The position numbers were made by a program, and so were the translations under genes. From Schizochytrium sp. TIO01 (lineage: Eukaryota; Sar; Bigyra; Thraustochytrida; Thraustochytriidae), in NCBI GenBank assembly GCA_004764695.1, contig SMSO01000034.1, positions 2,426,501-2,490,500 of the forward strand: a DNA stretch of 64,000 bases. The letters are read 5' to 3'. Under the pieces are notes generated by a model. The model saw only the letters and a list, made by a program, of their open reading frames with translations, did not search any database and had not been told where the DNA came from. The first letter of the stretch is position 1. Every line of letters starts with the position of its first letter. Of the stretch, positions 1 through 11,799 are shown piece after piece.

Positions 1-2394
1 TTTTGGTTCTTGATTGGCAACCAATGCAAAGATATCAAGCGCCATGATGCGTCTGAATGCTTCCTCTGATATGGTATCATGATTCTGCCTGCCATGTTGC
101 TGAAGCAGAACTTTAGATGGTAAAGCAATGAGGCCAGCCCGAACCTGAGCAAGCCAACTTGTAGATTCTAGTGCGTCATCTCTTAAAACACTCAACAACT
201 TCGCTACTACGTCGCAACAGATGCTTGAGTCTTGCATAAGTTGCAAGTAGTCTCCCATAAGTAGTAAGAAGCTTAGACAACCTCTACACAAATCTGCATC
301 CAAAGATTCTTCTTCAAAATCTACCAGTAGGCGACCAAAGAAGTCCGAAAGCATGGGACGCGCTTGCAAAAGTGCTTTTAATTGGTCGATCAACGGTGTC
401 AAGCTTATAGACTCTGTCATGTATGGAAGGGCCTCAAAAGCACACACCTGACTCAAATGCAACTCTTGCTTTAACTTTTGCATTTGCTTTGGTTCAGTAT
501 ATAAATCCAAAGCCAGGGCATAATCAAAGAGTTGGCGTATATCTGCGGTGGAAACTTGTTCTTGGGGCTCAAGTTCAACCTCTTTAAATTCTTCCTTGAA
601 CACCTTTTGCATGGCGGGGGTTGATGCTTGGGGAATCTTCTTTTGTGCAACAATATCTAGGGAACCGTTCAGAAAAGCTTCTCGAGTTGCTCGACGCTTG
701 ATCTTTCCACTAGTGGTCTTGGGAATTGAACGCGGCTTAATAAGTACGACTGCAACTGGCCGAATACTATGGTCGCTGACAATGTGAGATGTGATTTCAT
801 CAAGGAGCGCCGACGCAAATTTACACTTCGCGTCACGGACCTCAGCAACTACAACAACATCTTCGGTGCCCTCAAGAGCAAAGGCGGCACAACAACCAGG
901 GCGAATCTCTGCACTCGTCTCGTCCACTGATACTTCAACGTCTTGTGGAAAGATGTTTCGCCCGCGGACAATGATCATATCCTTAATACGACCACATACA
1001 AAGACCTCACCTTGATGGAAGAAACCCATGTCTCCTGTTCGTAGATAAGATTTTCCTAGGTTTTCAGTATCAAGACTGCTATTTGAATCTCTGTTTGGCG
1101 CCAGTCGCGCATTTAGTTGCTCAGTAGATTGTTCTGGTTTGTCCATGTAATTAGCTACTTTAGAAGGACCAGCGACCCAAATCTCGCCAATTGTATCTTC
1201 GTCAAGTTGAACATGAGAGTCAGGGTGAACGATCGCAACTTCGATGTTGAACCCAGGCTCTCCATTTCCTGCGAGATCCTGTCCTTCTTCATTTGGACCT
1301 GCGAGCTCGATTTTGGTTCCAGGCTCTTTCGCGAAAGAAGCTTTCAAGCGAATAATAAGAGGAGGGCTAGGTTTGCGATGCGTTGAAATTAGAACGACAT
1401 TCTCTGCCATTCCATAAAAGGGATCGAGATACTCAGGCTTGACACCCTGGGGAGCGAAAGTCTTGAGAAATTCTTGAAGTGTCTCAACTCTAACAGGCTC
1501 GGCACCATTAGAGTACCGTATACACGAGCGGAGGTCAAGTTTAGCTCGTTTTGCAGCGGGGATTTTGCGCACTGCTAAAGCATACGCAAAATTAGGTGCG
1601 CAGGTAGTAGTCCCGCGATACTTTGAAATGGCATTCAACCAGATGAATGGATTCTGCAAAAATGTGATTGGAGACATTGCAACCATTGTACATCCAGAGA
1701 AGATTGTCGTTAGGATCGCACCGACAAGTCCCATATCATGATAGAATGGAACCCAGGTGACACCAACGGTAGCCTCCGTCATCCCCATGGAAGCTTGAAT
1801 GCTTGAGAGGTTACCTTGAAGATTTTCGTGTGTGACGCAGACACCTTTGGGGTCTCCAGTGCTTCCACTCGAGAATTGCACAAAAGCAAGACTATCGGCC
1901 CCAACCTGCATTGGTGTGTCAATAGAAGAGGCTGGCTTTACTTTTGAGCAGTCATGCCACTTGAGGCCTTGCGGAAATTTGCTTGTGCCAATGACCAGAC
2001 GCCGCACATGAAGAAACTTTGAATGGGAAAGAACAGTCTGCACGCGAGCTGTCTCGACAGCTTTGGCCAACTTTACGAGTCCCGGCTTTGCTCTATTCGG
2101 ATCCGGGGGATAAACAGGCACAGCTGCATAGCCACCAAGGAGGCATGCCATCATTGCAATTACAAAGTCTGTGCCTGGAAAAAATACCAAAAGAATTCGT
2201 TCGCCAGGTTCAAGTCTCCATTGTAATTTCATGGCTTGAGCAAGGCCCTGGGCTCGAAGGTAAAGGTCACTTCTTGTAAGCACGGAAGCTTCCTTGCCCT
2301 TGTCATCAAGCCAAATTAACATTCGCTTGTCTGGTTGTTCTTTTGCATAGCGAGCTAGGCGTGAGCGAACATCGTCGCTTATATTTGACGCCAT
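1..2394 (-). CDS. Fatty-acyl-AMP ligase (FAAL-type adenylating enzyme), 3' end outside window
   Basis: The frame is open from an ATG at 2394 through position 1 (798 codons, no stop), so the gene runs off the window. The protein has the ANL adenylation fold. The A3 phosphate loop FSSGSTGDPKG is near residues 172-182, YGMAEN near 325, the hinge region GRIKDMIIVRGRNIFPQD near 455-475, and the C-terminal catalytic lysine motif PKTTSGKIKR near 560. The N-terminal part (LARYAKEQPDKR, PVYPPDP) reads like fatty-acyl-AMP ligases. Family knowledge: these enzymes make acyl-AMP from a fatty acid and ATP and usually pass it to an acyl-carrier domain. Residues from about 600 onward are a helix-rich extension without a motif I recognise, and no carrier-protein serine motif appears before the edge. 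It is intronless as far as seen. A long-chain acyl-CoA synthetase is the main alternative. Confidence 0.92.
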   Translation of the reverse strand, partial: MASNISDDVRSRLARYAKEQPDKRMLIWLDDKGKEASVLTRSDLYLRAQGLAQAMKLQWRLEPGERILLVFFPGTDFVIAMMACLLGGYAAVPVYPPDPNRAKPGLVKLAKAVETARVQTVLSHSKFLHVRRLVIGTSKFPQGLKWHDCSKVKPASSIDTPMQVGADSLAFVQFSSGSTGDPKGVCVTHENLQGNLSSIQASMGMTEATVGVTWVPFYHDMGLVGAILTTIFSGCTMVAMSPITFLQNPFIWLNAISKYRGTTTCAPNFAYALAVRKIPAAKRAKLDLRSCIRYSNGAEPVRVETLQEFLKTFAPQGVKPEYLDPFYGMAENVVLISTHRKPSPPLIIRLKASFAKEPGTKIELAGPNEEGQDLAGNGEPGFNIEVAIVHPDSHVQLDEDTIGEIWVAGPSKVANYMDKPEQSTEQLNARLAPNRDSNSSLDTENLGKSYLRTGDMGFFHQGEVFVCGRIKDMIIVRGRNIFPQDVEVSVDETSAEIRPGCCAAFALEGTEDVVVVAEVRDAKCKFASALLDEITSHIVSDHSIRPVAVVLIKPRSIPKTTSGKIKRRATREAFLNGSLDIVAQKKIPQASTPAMQKVFKEEFKEVELEPQEQVSTADIRQLFDYALALDLYTEPKQMQKLKQELHLSQVCAFEALPYMTESISLTPLIDQLKALLQARPMLSDFFGRLLVDFEEESLDADLCRGCLSFLLLMGDYLQLMQDSSICCDVVAKLLSVLRDDALESTSWLAQVRAGLIALPSKVLLQQHGRQNHDTISEEAFRRIMALDIFALVANQEPK

Positions 2395-5300
2395 AATACA
2401 ATCGCTTCAGGACAGTAACCGATGACTGTAAAGGAGTTGAGGTTCTGCAGTTCTGTTTGCCTGAGTCCATCCTCATGCCTTGAGTAGTCGTTTTTATATT
2501 TTGTATAGTCATGGTTCTCTCTGCTGAGCTTATTTGGCGGACAATACAGTCAGACAATCCCAAAAATAAATTGAAGTACCGTCTCACAATCAAAAAGGAT
2601 CGAATTATTTAGAAGTGAACGAATCAGGCGCATTCTTCTGCACAGAGAGAAACAGAGGGAAACAGGAAGAGAGAGAAAAAAACAAAAACAGAGAGATTCT
2701 TAAGATAAAATAAAGCTCAGCAGCAGTTTTGAATACAGTTGGTACGACTAACTTATTCGATCCAGCATAGTACTATTTTCCAAATTCGATATCCTCAACT
2801 CAAAGAAACTTGCCACACTGCACAGAAAGATCACTCTTTTCTCAACTAGCTTTTATTTAAACTAGTGATATGTCCCGTGCCCGCGTCAGTTTGTTTCTCA
2901 TTGATCAGGAATGATCGTCAAGCCGGTCCACATGTGCTTTATTCATCATTTCCATAAGCTGCGAAGCCGCCTAATCAAGCCGACCCATGCTCGATGCAAA
3001 AAGAAGATTATCAATCAGGACAGAGAAATTGGTTTAATCGAGCCGGCTGCAAATGTTACCTAGCTTCACAAGTTGCGAAGTTTGTATTTATCAGCGTATG
3101 CCATTGTTGTTGGCGTGGTCAAAAAAACTAATTTTCTCAATGCAGAATTCAGATTTTCTCTTTCCCCCCCCTTTTTTTGTAGCTGCATCACTTCCAAAAA
3201 GTAAATCTTTGATCGATCTTCGTTGCACTCAAAATAAAATAACCCACACGACTTTTTCATTCCCCAATCGAATAAAAGAAAGTAAAAGAAAAAGAAAAAG
3301 AAATTGGGTGTTTTCGCTAAATTATTCAGAATTGAAGTCGAGCTGCAAGTTTCAATCCAAAGCTTAATTAACACAGCATTATCTATATAGTCATGCGAGT
3401 TTTTTAAAAAATCAGTATTGTACAAACGAACAAGTTGAGATACTCGCTTCCAACTTCGAATCGCAAAAATCCTTTGAAGAAACTCTATGTTTTTGTTTTC
3501 GAACCTATTATTTTTTAATGCTGATATATTTTGAAATATTGAACAGATTTAAGACGGGTTGTATGCTACGTGCCCAGACCAAGCAAGATTATCATCCAAG
3601 GCTTCGATCCTCCAGCATTCACTTACAATCAGTGAACAGTTTATCTTAAACCTGAGAGGCGGGCGAAATAACCAGGTTAAAGAGTCTTGAACATTACTGA
3701 TTCATGGCCGGAGAAACGTCCGGACTGACCTGTCGACCTTCCCACCTGCATAGCAGACATTAACGATGTGTCCTAATCCTGTGATGGATCGAATTTCAAA
3801 ATTTAAAAAAGGGAAAAGTTATAGAACAGTTGGAGTCCCAGATCCCCCCTTGTATAGACCCGGAATGCTACTTGCGCTACTATTTTTTTTTTCGTGAAAA
3901 GAAACACATTTTAAGCTGGTCCTCTCGTATGATTATTCTCACTATACTTAAATTATATGTTAGTAAGACTCAGATAATAGAGTTGCTAGTTGTTGTTATT
4001 ATTGACTATTGTAGTTATTATAAAGTATAGTAGGCATACTATTTTGTTAATTTTAAGTAAATAAAAAACAATTGTTTTATTTTTTATTTTTACAAATGAA
4101 ATAAAGATAAAATAAGTCAAACGTTGTCCAGTATCCAAGTAATGCGATGGCATGACCGATATATGTTTATGATTAAACAAGGTAAGGATTTTCAAATTCC
4201 CACCTATACGTCATTGTATATGGAAGGGGGATGGATGTGGAAGGTCTGGTCACCGTTTCCTTTTACTTTTCTTTTCTTTTATACAATTTCTCAAGTTTGC
4301 AAGCGGTATTGCAAATGTCAAGTCGATTCGCAACTTCAACAATTTGGCTGGTCTCAGCAGTCACGCACGCAACTCAAAACCAACATGATGTCCTTTCAGT
4401 ACGACTTTGAAGAACAAATCAACCAAACCGAGCCGAGAAGAGAACATCTGTGGTTGTCGACCTCGGCTCGCCTCTCGCCACGCGCCATTGACCCTTCTTC
4501 ACTCCAAATCTGAGTATTCAGACGATTAGTTCCCAGACGTCGACACCCCCTTTTCAATAGTCAAAACAACTGATGTGACTGTCAAGTATCTCTTCTGTGT
4601 GTGCAATATAGGGATACAAAGACCCTATCTCTATAAACATAGCCACAAACACTGCGCAACAACGCCCAGATTCACGATTCATCCTTGTTTGGTCTTTCTT
4701 AGTAATCATGAGCAGAACACCTTCCTAGGATGTTGAAACTACTGCGCTTATCCTCTCTCTCTTTCTCTCTCTCTCTTTATTTATTATTTTATCCTATGCT
4801 TTAATAAAAAATAAGTTGAAACAAATAAATAAAAATTATATATAGCGTATATAATTACATTTGTTTTGCAGCTGTAAAAAATAAAGGAAAAAAAGTGAAA
4901 AAAAGGAGTGATCTCACTCGTTTCACACTCCTTGCCTGTCGGTGTCATCGTTTCTCGATCCCGCTCTCAGCCTAGTACCTCCTATGGGCCTTCTCTCTCC
5001 GCCTTTTCTCGCATACATAGAATTACTAATCCATGCCGGAGCTATAGCGTTCTATCTTGTATTGTCAGAATTATTTATCGACCGATCAAATAGTGAGGCT
5101 TGTGATCAGAGCTTCTTGCTGCTCCTTTGACCCCCTCCTTATCTCTATCCGCCTCGAGATGGTAGGACTTCTGTGAGAAAGATTGCTATGGTAGAGTCTA
5201 ACAATAGACTAGAACTACAAGGGTTCCCACAGAAGCTCCGTTGGGCCACTTCTTTCGTCGCCCACCTTTTTCAGACTCGATGTTCAATACTTGTATATGT

Positions 5301-8180
5301 CGGCGATTTCAGGCATTGGACAGCCAGGCGTCCTTCTCAGTTCAAGCGCCGACACATGCAGGACGTTCGCAGCGGAACTTCTTGCCTTAACCCTTTGTCT
5401 GCGAATTGTGGAAAAACAGAACCTCACGGGAGAGGGAGTCTAGCAATATCTGACACAAACTTTAAAGGGTTGTAATCTAGAAGACAACGATATTTCAAAG
5501 CTGTCGTGAATCCGTCACAGGGATCCTTTTTTCGATTGCCTTTCCTCTTAGCACTTGTGATATGTGTGGCAAGCTTGTTATATAAAATACAGCCCAATAA
5601 CACTCACAGGAAAGAGACTTGATACATGCAGTTCGACTAGTGATATGGCTGAAAGAGGCAAGAAAGTAAGTTTGACTGCACTTGACGGGACGTGCCAGAT
5701 CCAGCAAGATGAATTCTTCTTATGCTAGATTAATACTGCGCTTTTAAAGATATGACAAAGGAAACTGGGCAATAGACAGAAATCATACTATAGTTATCCA
5801 ACGCTGGTCTCATTATAGACAAGTTGGTATTACTAACGTAAATATCATTCATGGCAGTCCATTCGAGAATAGTGAGTATTCGCCAACCTCAAGTCAGCAC
5901 AATCCCCCCTGGGCACGTTTCTGAGTCTCGATCCATTAAAATCAGTATATAATTTTACTTTATTTTAAATCCATCAGACTCCATCCATCCTAGCGTCTAG
6001 ATCAAGAAGCAATGAATCCCCATCCTGACCTCACTGGGGGAGAATTAAAGAATAGGATGTAAACTCATATCATAAGACCCTCTGCTATCTTGCCCAAGTG
6101 CAAACCTAATCGGTTGATTGATAAGCAAAGAGCTCTTACATCTGGCGTACACACAGGTCTTTCGTGTCTTTCAACAATATTCACTGCCGAAAAAAAAGAA
6201 AAAGGAAAAAAGAGTATAATAACTTTTTTGGTGCAGAATACTTATCTACCTTTAAATTTCTCTTTTGAAGCCAAATTAGGTTCGAACTGAACCAAACCAT
6301 GAAGTTCACTCGAAATCCAACTTGATAAGAGCTAAAAGAACATATTTACCATAGAACATAGATAGCAGGGATAGAAGGAACATTAGATATGCTTGAAAGG
6401 TTCTGTTTAAAATGCCTTGTTCTATTGCATCAGAGTTTAGAAACCCCTCGATGGGCTATGCAACCATAATAAATACGCGCCCTGAGTGAATAATAAACTA
6501 ATCGAACTTATTTTTCTTCTTCTTTTAATTATAATTAAAACAGAAATCATTATGATAACCCTGGAAAAAAAAAAAACGTTTTTAGTTCTTATTCACACGC
6601 CACTCAAGATCATTACCTATCATTGCATAATTCAAAATTGCATATTTTAGAAAAGTACCTATGTAACACAAATTGAGTTTATATTTATAGGTTGGTTTCT
6701 TGAAAAATTTGAAACACGCGCTCCGACCTAGGCAATTAGTTTATTTTCTTCATTGCCACTTTCAGATATAAAGGGCCAAACCTTTACTTAGACAAAAGCC
6801 TTCGTTGAACCGACATCGGACGGGTGCTCGTGATTATATGAAGGAGAGTAATATCTCACGCAATGACGAACCCAGAGGCAAGTGTCCAATCCTCGCTGCC
6901 CTTGTTAACTTTCACTTTTGCGAGTGTATGCGAATCTCCGATTTCTCCGCAATTCCTGCGAACGACATTGATCTCTGCATCTCAAGGTACTTGTTAGTTA
7001 GCAACAAATCTTGAAATAAATTGCTTATAAGGACAGTAACTCGATGTTGTCACCCGTGGCTTCCAAATATCTTTAATGAAAAGGATGTCGGAGAGCTTGG
7101 CTAAACTTTAGTTTGATTTGAATAAATAAGCCACTCAGAACAAAGCTCGATAATACACAAGCCAATAAGTTAAAAAAAAAAATAGTTTTGAATGTTGGAA
7201 TAAGGCCTATTTTAAAGCAACAGAGGCTTGCTAGGTAGAGGTAAAAGGTTAGAACCTCTTAGCTTGGATGAAAAGTTCAGCCAAAACACTGTTTCTTAGT
7301 TTGGAGGTGGAAAGGCATATTACCTCGGTACATAGGTACCTCAAGCTTATGTTTCTAATGTGTAATTTTTTCTATACATAAATATATATTTATTTATTTA
7401 AAGCTTTGGTTATTCCACCCAAATGACTTTTTTTTTTCTTGCCTCTTTTCCACACGGATTTTTTTTTCATATTCTAAAAACTCGAGTTAAAGGAGAATTT
7501 AGAGGTACTAAGTAACTTAAAGTAGTATACATAGTAGTCAGATAAGAATCTCAAGGGTGTGTGAGGTTTTCAGTCTGACCTTGGATTATGATGGGGTAAT
7601 CAAAGGGGTTCCGTTTTTTATTTCAAATTTAGTTTACCAGAGAGAAGAGTTGATGCGTTAGAAGTAAAACATGACATTTCCCTGATTGTGATATAGCAGT
7701 TCGCTTTCGAGAGACATGCGTGGGTCCTTTACGGCGGCACTTCTTTTTATTTAAAGATTGTTTTTTGCATTCTTATTTTTTATTTTTTATTTTTTTAATA
7801 TTAATAATAGTATCGTGGGCGATCTTGCGATCTCCGGGAGCGTCGATTTAATAATTTGTGGAACTATTGCCATAACAAACTTGAGTTGATCAATCTCGGA
7901 AGTTCCTTTTGAGTGTCCTTTTGTCCTTTGTTTAGGGAGAAGTTGTATTGTTCTGTCGTAGTTGCATCAAAGGCTGGCAATTTGAGTAGTGCTCACTCGA
8001 TTTATGTCTTGGATGTATTTTCTTTGCTTCTTTGCTGCATACATTGCGAATTGCAAAAGAATTAAGATTCAAAGCATACATAACTTATTCTTAGGTTAGG
8101 CGATCTTTCGAAGGAGGTCAATACTCGCAAGCGAAGTCGCTTTCTTGCTATTATTAATTATATCAAACTGCAAGTACGCG
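2395..8180. other. AT-rich intergenic stretch, no supported gene
   Basis: No reading frame here combines an ATG start, sensible length and recognisable protein character. Open frames are short, often begin at non-ATG codons, and run through low-complexity DNA such as a CT run near 4753-4778 and A/T homopolymers. The upstream region of the fatty-acyl-AMP ligase lies at the left end. I see no RNA gene or mobile element. Confidence 0.6.
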
Positions 8181-11100
8181 GGTGATTGGGTTCACGCAAT
8201 TTGTTTATTATCTGTTATCAAAGCCAGAGACAATAAGCTTGGAGTCTACATACTCGCATCATAGGTTGACAAAACCTAATCACCGAGAAGGCTATGCATC
8301 ATTTAGGTGCGATGTATCAAGCTGCCAACTGCCGCGAAATCACTACAATGAGAATAGTCACGAGTGCACTTTCTACTTTTCCTCTGTGACTTTCTTGGCG
8401 TCATTCATCTGCCATCGCGTGCAGACTCTCACACTAAAATTCAGGACAGACCAAACTTCACGATGCCGACTACAGCAGATTATTCAAGAGACTGTCTCCA
8501 CCACTGATCCAGGACTTATCAGTCAGCCATGCTCAAAGGGTTTCATGCGCGCTACCGATGTTTTGAATGGCGATCCAAGCTCGCTTCCACCTTTCTAATG
8601 AGGTTTCCAGCTGTCATGAGCTGTGGCCAAAGATCTCTTCAAAGAAGCGTTACTCGTAGAACTAGCTCTACTGAGCCATGCAGATTTCAGCTCCAGCTCC
8701 GCATGCTCTCATATTTCCCAAGGCGCTCAACCACCAAGAAAATGAATTCGAGTGCGCGTGCGTGAATCATGATCAACCTTGTCCTTCTATTCCTTCATTT
8801 GCTTTATTGGACAACCTTTTCTATTTCTTCTTTTTCTTTCCTTCATCTTACAAAAGAAAAGAAACGAAATGAAAAAGTTAAAGAACTGTCTTAGACTCCT
8901 TACCTTGCCAATCATTAAACCAATAATGAACGTGTCCCCACAGAAGCCATTGCCACATGTGTGCCAGCCAGTCATTCGTTCCCCATCATGAAATAAATTC
9001 GCACGTTTTGCCGAGACGATCCTCGTTTCTTCGTCTGAGTGGCAGAGGCACTTTACTCTTATTTTCGTATCCAGCCTCCACCCAGGTGTTTGACAATGGC
9101 CAATGGCTTCCTGCCATATACCTACACCCCTCGTGATTGTTACATCAGCAGCTAGCTCATAGTGTCGCTGCACTCGTGACCGGTCGACAGGGCATAATTG
9201 GAGCTCCCGGGGATTCTCAGGGAGTGGAGCCACGATACAGAGATTGCTCTGCTCGTGTTTGGGGACTTTCTAGAGCACTCAACGTGTGCGAGTTGGCTCC
9301 GCCAGATGTTGCGATCTTCTTGCTTTGGTCGAAAAGTGAAGAGTAGGACCGGGTCTCAAAGGGACGAGCAAATGTGCTGCAGATGAATTTCTTTGGTATT
9401 CCTTTTTTCTCTTTCTTTTTCATTTTTTAAAAGATATTTTACTTTTTACTTTTTTTAAACTTTTTTTTTTTCAAACAGCAGGTACGGTAGTAGTCGAGTT
9501 GATGAAATTAGTAGTATACAGACAGGTTTATGGGTGAATGCCACGGGCTGTGCACTCTTCGTATAGGAATGTCCCCTAGATCTGACTGGTTGGCCGATCC
9601 TTAGGTCTACAAAGCAGTTCGATATACCAGGCCTACCGCATATCTAGGTCTTACGATTCTGAAACTACCTATCCAAACGACGTCCTTGGTCAGTGCGCTT
9701 TCTCCTTCATGGCTCTAACCTTGATCATTTTGAGTGTCCGGAATAAGCAGCGAACTCAACGATCTTCCTCCCTCACTATACTCGCCATAGAAATCGTTGG
9801 CGTCGTTGGGGGTGTGGTAGAAGGAATTAAGTGTTTCTCAGACTTGGACAGATCTTTAAAGAGGGCTCGCAGGTTACATCTGTCGGGCTTCTTAGATTCC
9901 AAGTCGTACTGGATTGGCGGATCGGACGTCTTCGGAAGTAGCAAATGGAAGTGCAAACCGAGTTCGAAGATTGGGGCCAACATGCGGACAAAAGTGTCAA
10001 GTATGAGGTACAAGTAAGGTCGTCTACTGTCTCCTCCCTCTTCCTTTTTGAGGAGATCGTCTCACGTTTCTCAAGCCCATCTTTTTCCGAGTTGTTTTTC
10101 ATTCATCCAAAATTTCTTACGATTGCGATGACTTTTATAAAGCGGGCTATTTGCACAAGCTTGATATATACCAACCCTTCGACCCTGTTGTGTCATTCAA
10201 GACGCTTTAGTAAGTACCTAGGTGCTGGAAATCAACTGCGTCTGATTTGATGGCTCTGAGATCGAAGCAAAGTTTGCTACTTACTCTCATATAAATGTTG
10301 ATTATGATAAGTAAAAAGATTCCCTGCAAATATAAAAAATAAATGCTGATCTCTGCAAGCGCAAGGGCCGTTTGCAAGATATAAGTGCCCTGGTATTAAC
10401 TTCCAAAGAATCAACTTATTATTTGCGAGTTAAGGCTGGAATCCATGAGTTATGATGCTTTTTAAAATCGTTGCTGATATTTTAATTACATGTGCAGATT
10501 GATCTATTGGCATGGGGGACATCATCGTCATGGAATTTTTCAAGATCATGCTTTCTCAAAGAAACCAAATCTGTGATTTTTAGAATTTGATATAACAACA
10601 TCAGAAGCTAATAAATATCCTACCATCTCATGCAAAATGACGGGATGAAAGAGTCATATACCATTTCATGCAAAACTACATAACCATCAGAGTCAATATC
10701 TGTATATCGGAGTCTTACGCAGTAACGGTTGGTAATTTCTTTCTTGCTTTTTTTCATGTTGATATGAATTCAGTAGATCGCGCATTCAAAAGATCAAGTA
10801 TGCAATGACTTTTCAGTCAGCTACATCAAGCTGTCTAAGTGCCTTGTCCTCATCTCCAAAGTTCACCTTTAGTTGATCAATAATTAGTTTTGGGAACGCA
10901 AAACTGAAAATAATACTGGAACTGAATGCACATGGAGACGTTTATCTTCATCAATGATCTCGTTAAAACCTTAAGCAGATGGACGATTCATTATAGATCA
11001 AATGATAGATATGAAATTTTATTAGTTTCGTACAAATTTAATTACGAGGGTACCAATTCAAGTCATGAAATATGAAGCTTCACCTTTTACGCTCGTATTA

Positions 11101-11799
11101 GTTCGCGAGCTGTTGGAGACTCCGACGTCTAAGCTCGAAATGCTTCATCTTATTTCACCTGAACTATAACACATACCAGAGTACATGCGGTCCTTTCATT
11201 ATTACAGCTCTCAATGGAAGACCTTCCCGATCTCGAAATTGCTCATCATAAACTTGAATATAATCCCATCGATCGAATTCTGTCTATCTTTCCTACTTCA
11301 AAAGGGGGGGGGGGGGGGGGGGGGCGTATTTAGTTGTTATACTGCCATTAGCTACACAAGAGATACCAAAACGAATATACTATCCAAGTGAACCAGGGAG
11401 TTGCTCCAAATCCTTTTTTCCTCTTGATTTCCATCCGCTCAAAATAACACAACCAAAGTTCTCTGGCATTTCATCTGAAGGAGTGTTTGCTGTTTGCCCC
11501 AAGGCACCTTTCTCAAAGATATCAATCATCGATTCGTTATTTTAAGGGAACGGCAGATACGACTATGATCTTACAAGATGCTGAAATTACCTAGTTATTT
11601 TTCTCAAACACGATCGGTGATTCGTATGAAATTGGCGTATCGAAACATAAAGCAGCACCGCAAAAGATTGAAAATAATTGTGCATGATTATTATTTATTT
11701 GAAGATATGCTTAGTTGAAATCCTAACTTGAGGTTGCTGCAAAATCCATCAATGACCTTCACATCTTCACTGAGTATGGCGGTTGGGGTCATCAATAGA
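8181..11799. other. Intergenic stretch with short, unassigned open frames
   Basis: Several overlapping open frames of 60-140 codons occur at 8182-8765, 9137-9386 and 9709-10250. The longest (8182-8598, +) starts at GTG, not ATG. An ATG-started 102-codon frame at 9709-10017 (+) overlaps open frames on the other strand, so none stands out as coding. Decayed gene or transposon fragments are possible, but I recognise no motif. Confidence 0.4.
11304..11324 (+). repeat. G21 homopolymer
   Basis: A run of 21 guanines in otherwise AT-rich intergenic DNA. Runs like this are prone to length error in sequencing and could form a G-quadruplex. Confidence 0.95.

Noticed and set aside
4124-4513. 129-codon plus-strand frame
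   Set aside because: It starts at TTG and reads through low-complexity DNA with no recognisable motif.
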